A program made the position numbers and the translations under genes. DNA of 64,000 nucleotides from Macrostomum hystrix (taxonomy: Eukaryota; Platyhelminthes; Macrostomidae): positions 1,287,001 through 1,351,000 of the forward strand of contig CATNEN010000030.1 in NCBI GenBank assembly GCA_950097015.1, in the 5' to 3' direction. The notes beneath the pieces are model-generated. The model saw only the letters and a list, made by a program, of their open reading frames with translations, was not told the DNA's origin and ran no database searches. This document shows positions 58,960-64,000 of the stretch, piece by piece (position 1 is the stretch's first letter; every line of letters starts with the position of its first letter).

Positions 58960-61900
58960 GCGAAGCTGCAGTAGGTTGGCAGGGCGCAGAGCAGGCGATA
59001 CAACGGAGCCAGCTCGCGATAGCTCGGCGCGCTCAACGGTTTCAGGCTGTCCGGCAGTTCGGGAAACAGGAACTCGGCCAGGCGGCCGAAGGCGTCGCGA
59101 CTATAAAGCACCGAGCAGGCGCGCAGTCGATGGTCATCCACGAAGCCACAGAGCAGCTGGAAGAAGGCGCCGCACTGTCCGAGATGGCTAGCCGCGGTGC
59201 CAAGCTGATGCAAGAGGTGGTCGACAAATTGCTGAAGCTGAGGCGCTCCGATCTGATTGGCTCGCACCTGAAGGTCCAGCGACTCGCCTGTGGGTAGAGG
59301 ATTCTATAGTTTATAATTGACAGTTACACCTGACAGACTGTCCGATGTGTAACCAGACACACCTGACACACTGTCCAATGTGTAACCAGACACACCTGAC
59401 ACACTGTCCAATGTGTAACCAGACACACCTGACACTGTCCAATGTGTAACCAGACACACCTGACACACTGTCCAATGTGTAACCAGACACACCTGACACA
59501 CTGTCCAATGTGTAACCAGACACACCTGACACACTGTCCAATGTGTAACCAGACACACCTGACACACTGTCCAATGTGTAACCAGACAAACCTGACAGAC
59601 TGTCCGATTAGTAACCATGCAATTTATATAGAGAGCTTCGAAACAGAATATTAGAACCAGATCGATAGCAGCAATAATGACGATGACTCACCAAGCAGTC
59701 TAGCCACAGTTTTCCGCTGCTCAGGCATCGGGCACACAATGAGATGCTCAGCCAGATGACCAGCCTGACAGAAGAAGTCCAAGAAGGCGGCATTGGCCTG
59801 CAGCGGACTGGTCTGAAGCAGGCGCATCAGCAGCCGATCCCACGAGGCGCCAAGTTGCGCCGGCTGGCGCAGGCGTTTCTCAGTGCGCAGGAACACGTCG
59901 AACAGGAATGTCACCAGAAGGCTGGCGGCCTGTTCGGTCAGCTCCGAGCTGCCACCGGCGGAGCCAGCGCCGGCCGGCACCGAAGTCAGCGGGGTCGGCG
60001 TGGCGGGAGAGGCCGACAAAGTGAAGGAGACGCCGGTTGCGGAGGCAGACGGCGATGAGGCTATTACCGCGGAAGAGGAGGCAGCCGACTGCTGCTGCTG
60101 CTGCTGCTGCTGCTGCGGCTGATCCAAGGCAGTCGGAGCTGCTCGCTCTAGCACAGACTCGCATAAGCGGTGAATGAAAGTGAAATGAGCCTCATTAAGC
60201 AGATCAGTCTGCCGATAGAAGGTTAGATTAGACTCTCGCACAGCGTTTGCAATGTGGGCTGGCATTGTGTCAGAGAACAGGCCGCGCTGCTCTCCGCGCT
60301 GCACCAAGGCACTGAGCTCGGCGATGCTGTCGCGCTGATGTCGCCACGGCTGCTGCTGATGATAATAACTTCCGCTGCTGCCGCTGCGTTTTCCAATGCC
60401 GCCAGTCGCACTAGTCGGCGTCTTCTGTCTCTGCAATTGCTGCAGAGGCAGAGGCGGCGGCGGCGAGGTCGGCTCCTCCATGAGCGGCTGTGTGCCGCCA
60501 GACGCGTGGGCAGTGGGGCCACCACTCTCCCGCTCGTAGAACAGCATGTAGGCGCTCCAGTAGCGCTTTCGCTCCTCCGGCAGGAAGCTCTCGGTGCTTT
60601 GAAAGGTGCCACCGAACGACTCGGACTCCAATAATTGATCGGTGAGGTCGATGGGCTCCACGGTTTGGTCGTTCATTTTGAACCAGGCGTCCGGCTTGCC
60701 TGCGAACATTAGAGAGCCATTGGGAGGGCCATGTCGGACTATAACCGAAAGCCCGTTATTCCCACGCAGAGAACAAGGGAGGTCATTGGGCAGAAGTAGC
60801 CATAGTAAAAGTCTATAAATCTCCATTGGTCATTGGGCAAGCTCATCAATCTCCATTGGTCATTGGGCAAGCTCATCAATCTCCATTGGTCATTGGGCAA
60901 GCTCATCAATCTCCATTGGTCATTGGGCAAGCTCATCAATCTCCATTGGTCATTGGGGAAGCTCATAAATCTCCATTGGTCATTGGGGAAGCTCATCAAT
61001 CTCCATTGGTCATTGGGGAAGCTCATCAATCTCCATTGGTCATTAGGGAAGCTCATCAATCTCCATTGGTCATTGGGGAAGCTCATCAATCTCCATTGGT
61101 CATTGGGGAAGCTCATCAATCTCCATTGGTCATTGGGGAAGCTCATCAGTCAAAAGAAACTTACCAGGGCGGCGCTCCCGCACCAGGCTGTAGTAGTGGC
61201 CGGCGCTAGCTTTGCCAGAATGGATCACAACACCTACTAGGTTATAGTTTGACTGTTGTTGCTCCTGGGTATGTTGCTCCTGCTGCTCCTGGGCCGCCTG
61301 CTGCTGCTGCTGCTGCCCATCTGCTGTGCTATCAGGCGAAGCGGTGCTGGCGGTAGCCAGAAACGGTCCCAACTCGACTCGCCTAGGAAAGCTAAAGTAC
61401 AAATCTGACTTCAACGGCTGGCCGCGCAGCCAGTCATAGTCGAATCGTTTCAAATGAATGCACAGCACCGGCGGCAAACTGGCTATGCGGGTGCGCCTAA
61501 GGGCGGTCACTTTTCTATTGCCGCAGCGTTCGCACGAGTAGGCATTGTCAGCTTGCATTGTTTCTCCGCGTACAAACGCATGCAGAGCGGCCTCCAAGCT
61601 GCCAGTCTGCACTGGTAGGTGCAGGCCGTAGAAATCTTCTTCTAATTCGCAGCGATGCTCGCATTGTTCACTCTCTATTAGATGCTTGAACCGGCCGCGA
61701 AAGAATCCGCTAAGCAGGGGCCGCTTGGCCTGCTCGTCTGTCTGGTCAATCAGGGCCTGCCAATGTTAGAGCTAGAGTTTTAAACCTGCATGCACATAAT
61801 GAATGCAACGGGACAGATACGAATGAACATAGAATAGATACCGGTGTACTGGTACAGAGAACAGGCACAAATGTACACAGAACAGATACAAATGAACACA

Positions 61901-64000
61901 GAACAGGCACAAATGTACACAGAACAGGCACAAATGTACACAGAACAGATACAAATGAACACAGAACAGATACAAATGTACACAGAACAGATACAAATGT
62001 ACACAGAACAGATACAAATGAACACAGAACAGGTACCGATATACACAGAACAGGTACCGATGTACACAGAACAGGTACCGATGTACACAGAACAGGTACC
62101 GATGCACACAGAACAGGTACCGATGTACACAGAACAGATACAAATGTACACAGAACAGGTACCGACGTAATGAGAACAGGTACGTGGCTTCTGAAAGACA
62201 TACCTGAAAGAAGGCGAACGCATCCTGTTGCTCTCTGGGATTAACCTTTTCACCCCAGAGAGAGAAATTAGCCCATAGTTGATCCGGCACATAGTACTGC
62301 TGCTGCAATTCCAGCAGATGTGCCAGCACCAGCTGCAGCTGATAGAGAGCGCCGTCGCCGGATTCGCCACCGGAGCCGCCGTCGCCGGAGCCGCCGATTG
62401 CTGGTTCGGCTTCATCGCCGCTAGCCGGTGTTAATAGGACAGCGGCTGGTAGGCCGGGCACCATAAACAGCTGCTGGAGCACCGAGTTCATATAGCAGGT
62501 GGCTCCGCCATTTTTTAGGCCAACCAGGCCGCACTGACTCCTGGGCTCGGGCGGCGCCGGCACCTCCCAGCCGTGAATGCGATGCAACGGACGTAAGGCG
62601 CCGCTCAAGGCTTTCAAACAGCGGCAATTATTGGCGCACAATTGCAGCAGCAGATCGTAGATGGCCGGCCTGGCCAGTGGGCCGGCTCGGCAATGAGAAT
62701 CAGCCGGCATTAGAAAGGCTCCAATCAGCTGCGGCAGTAGGCGCTCTCCAGCTGCTGGATCTGGCGGCTCAGCCTGCCAGGCGGCAGCCAATAGGTGCAG
62801 ATGACCGGCTAGGAGGGCGTCCTCCTCCTGCTGGCACTGGCAGGCTGCTGTCTGGCTGAGCTGGAAACTGGCCAGCCAGTCCTGTTACATAATTGGCAAA
62901 CAATGGGGATTGTTCTAGTAAAGTGCATGTTATAGAAAATTTTATAGCTATAGGTAAACCTTATATTACGAGTACCTTATCTGCGTCTAAAGGGAAATCC
63001 AATATGGATCTATACGGAAATCCATTACGGATCTGTAGGGAAATCCCTATACGTACTTATAACTATGGGAAATTCTTTCCGGATCTATAGGGAAATCCCA
63101 TACAGATCCATAGGGAAATCACATACGGATCTATAGGGAAATCCCATACGGATCCATAGGGAAATCCCATACGGATCTATAGGGAAATCCCATACGGATC
63201 CATAGGGAAATCCCATACGGATCCATAGGGAAATCCCATACGGATCTATAGGGAAATCCCATACGGATCTATAGGGAAATCCCATACGGATCTATAGGGA
63301 AATCCTATATGGATCTATACGGAAATCCATTACGGATTTGTAGGGAAATCCCATACGTACTTATAACTATAGGAGATTCTTTCCGGATCTATAGGGAAAT
63401 CCCATACAGATCTATAGGGAAATCACATACAGATCCATAGGGAAATCCCATACGGATCCATAGGGAAATCCCATACGGATCTATAGGCAAATCCCATACG
63501 GATCTATAGGGAAATCCTATGTAAATCAATGGGGAAATCTAGCATGCATCTATAAGGAAATCCCGTAAGCATCTATCGAGAAACTCAAAGCAGATCTAAA
63601 CAAGTTCAGCACTCTGCTTACCTGTTCAACCCCGGCTACGCGCCTAGCCAATTCAGCCTGGGCTGGCGCAGTTGAGCGCAATAACAGGGCGGCGCGCAGG
63701 TCGAAATACTCGGCGCAGTTGCACAGCAGATGCAGGCTGGCCTGTCGAACGCCGGTGACGCTGGAGTGCCAGTAGGGCAGCGGCAGCCTCTCTAACAGGC
63801 TGTGCAACGCTTGCACAACATCCGGATAGTCGGCTGTGGCAACCCTCTGAAGCAGGAGCTGGCTAAGAGTCTGGCGAACCCGCTGGCTAGGGCAGGCAAC
63901 TAGCAGGTCCAACAGAGCCGATTGGAAGCCGGGCAGAGATACAACATCGGCTGGGCGAAAGCCGGGCAAGCCGAACAGAGTGTTCAACAGGATAGCGCAG
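58086..64000 (-). CDS. USP24: USP24-type ubiquitin carboxyl-terminal hydrolase, 3' part
   Basis: Exons (minus): beyond window to 63,622; 62,881-62,204; 61,756-61,165; 60,699-59,692; 59,287-58,086, all GT-AG with matching phases; about 1,285 residues are visible and no frameshift. Helical repeats precede the USP domain. The Cys box is GLKNGGATCYMNSVLQQL (nucleophile in GATC), with zinc-finger CERC, the LPPVLCIHLKRFDYDW strand, the His box SGKASAGHYYS and the terminal RRYWNAYMLFY-type motif (here KRYWSAYMLFYERES). The C-terminal helical region matches USP24 by RGEQRGLFSDTMPAHI and NETALSGRGFQRTTSAQ, which set it apart from USP9X. It removes ubiquitin from substrate proteins. Poly-Gln tracts occur in the His-box insert, after the USP domain and near the C-terminus. 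All four introns seen are built from minisatellites. Confidence 0.92.
58921..58962 (-). repeat. CAG repeat coding for poly-Gln in USP24
   Basis: Twelve-codon run of nearly pure CAG (CTG on the plus strand) inside the last exon, reading about eleven glutamines after SFA. Further coding Gln tracts lie near 58,130, 60,088-60,118 and 61,299-61,318. Confidence 0.85.
59325..59620 (+). repeat. 33-bp minisatellite in USP24 intron
   Basis: About nine units with CCAATGTGTAACCAGACACA and CCTGACACACTGT, one unit 3 bp shorter. It occupies about three quarters of the 404-bp intron 59,288-59,691. Confidence 0.95.
60825..61150 (+). repeat. 30-bp minisatellite in USP24 intron
   Basis: Eleven units with ATCTCCATTGGTCATTGGG and AAGCTCATCA, nearly identical (GGGCAA on the left, GGGGAA on the right). 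It fills most of the 465-bp intron 60,700-61,164. Confidence 0.95.
61850..62175 (+). repeat. 21-bp minisatellite in USP24 intron
   Basis: About 15 units of TACACAGAACAGATACAAAT-type sequence; a GGTACCGATG form dominates on the right. It fills most of the 447-bp intron 61,757-62,203. Confidence 0.95.
62990..63560 (+). repeat. 23-bp minisatellite in USP24 intron
   Basis: About 24 units of GATCTATAGGGAAATCCCAT plus ACG. Each carries GGGAAATCCC, a near-palindrome close to an NF-kB type site. A block (AAATCCATTACGGAT...ACTTATAACTATAGG) occurs at both ends, so the array was partly duplicated. It fills most of the 740-bp intron 62,882-63,621. Confidence 0.95.

Noticed and set aside
58096-59267. USP9X identity for the deubiquitinase
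   Set aside because: The Cys box fits both, but the segments after the USP domain and at the C-terminus match USP24 rather than USP9X.

Overview
The window is animal nuclear DNA. Genes have GT-AG introns, exons are GC-rich in third positions, and the gene set is metazoan: a Piwi Argonaute, a carboxypeptidase E type prohormone-processing enzyme, a USP24 deubiquitinase and a rhodopsin-class GPCR. The very heavy load of minisatellites between small-intron genes would fit a free-living flatworm such as Macrostomum, but the sequence alone does not settle the species.

Layout. 1-18,900 has no gene I can support; it is unique sequence broken by eight minisatellite arrays. 18,974-19,761 is a Myb/SANT-like gene of the type carried by Harbinger transposons, with a one-base frameshift. 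20,268-23,200 holds further arrays. 25,140-28,636 (minus) is a five-exon carboxypeptidase E gene with three one-base insertions, one of them inside the zinc-binding HGNE motif. 27.5-32.1 kb is AT-rich and contains a tRNA-derived SINE. 32,103-35,027 (minus) is a three-exon piwi gene with one extra base. 36,743-37,075 is a solo LTR with a 5-bp target duplication; its promoter side carries three perfect heat-shock elements. 38.3-45.3 kb is almost all tandem repeat. 45.3-53.6 kb includes a 5.29-kb tandem duplication: its first copy cuts a GPCR gene and fuses it to a minisatellite, while the second copy runs into the complete GPCR (53,084-54,454). 54,870-56,590 is a 42-bp array. 58,086-64,000 (minus) is the 3' part of USP24, with the USP catalytic domain; every intron in it is filled by its own minisatellite.

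By hand count about 23 kb (over one third) of the window lies in 23 tandem arrays with periods from 12 to 48 bp. Several share a core close to GAGAGA-TCAGG. Very long reading frames across arrays are by-products of stop-free repeat units and are not annotated as genes.

The genes do not form a functional cluster. Piwi acts in piRNA silencing of transposons, CPE trims neuropeptide precursors, the GPCR could be a peptide receptor (inference), and USP24 removes ubiquitin. The strongest lead is the heat-shock-element LTR. The next are the minisatellite-built introns and the duplicated GPCR/minisatellite junction.
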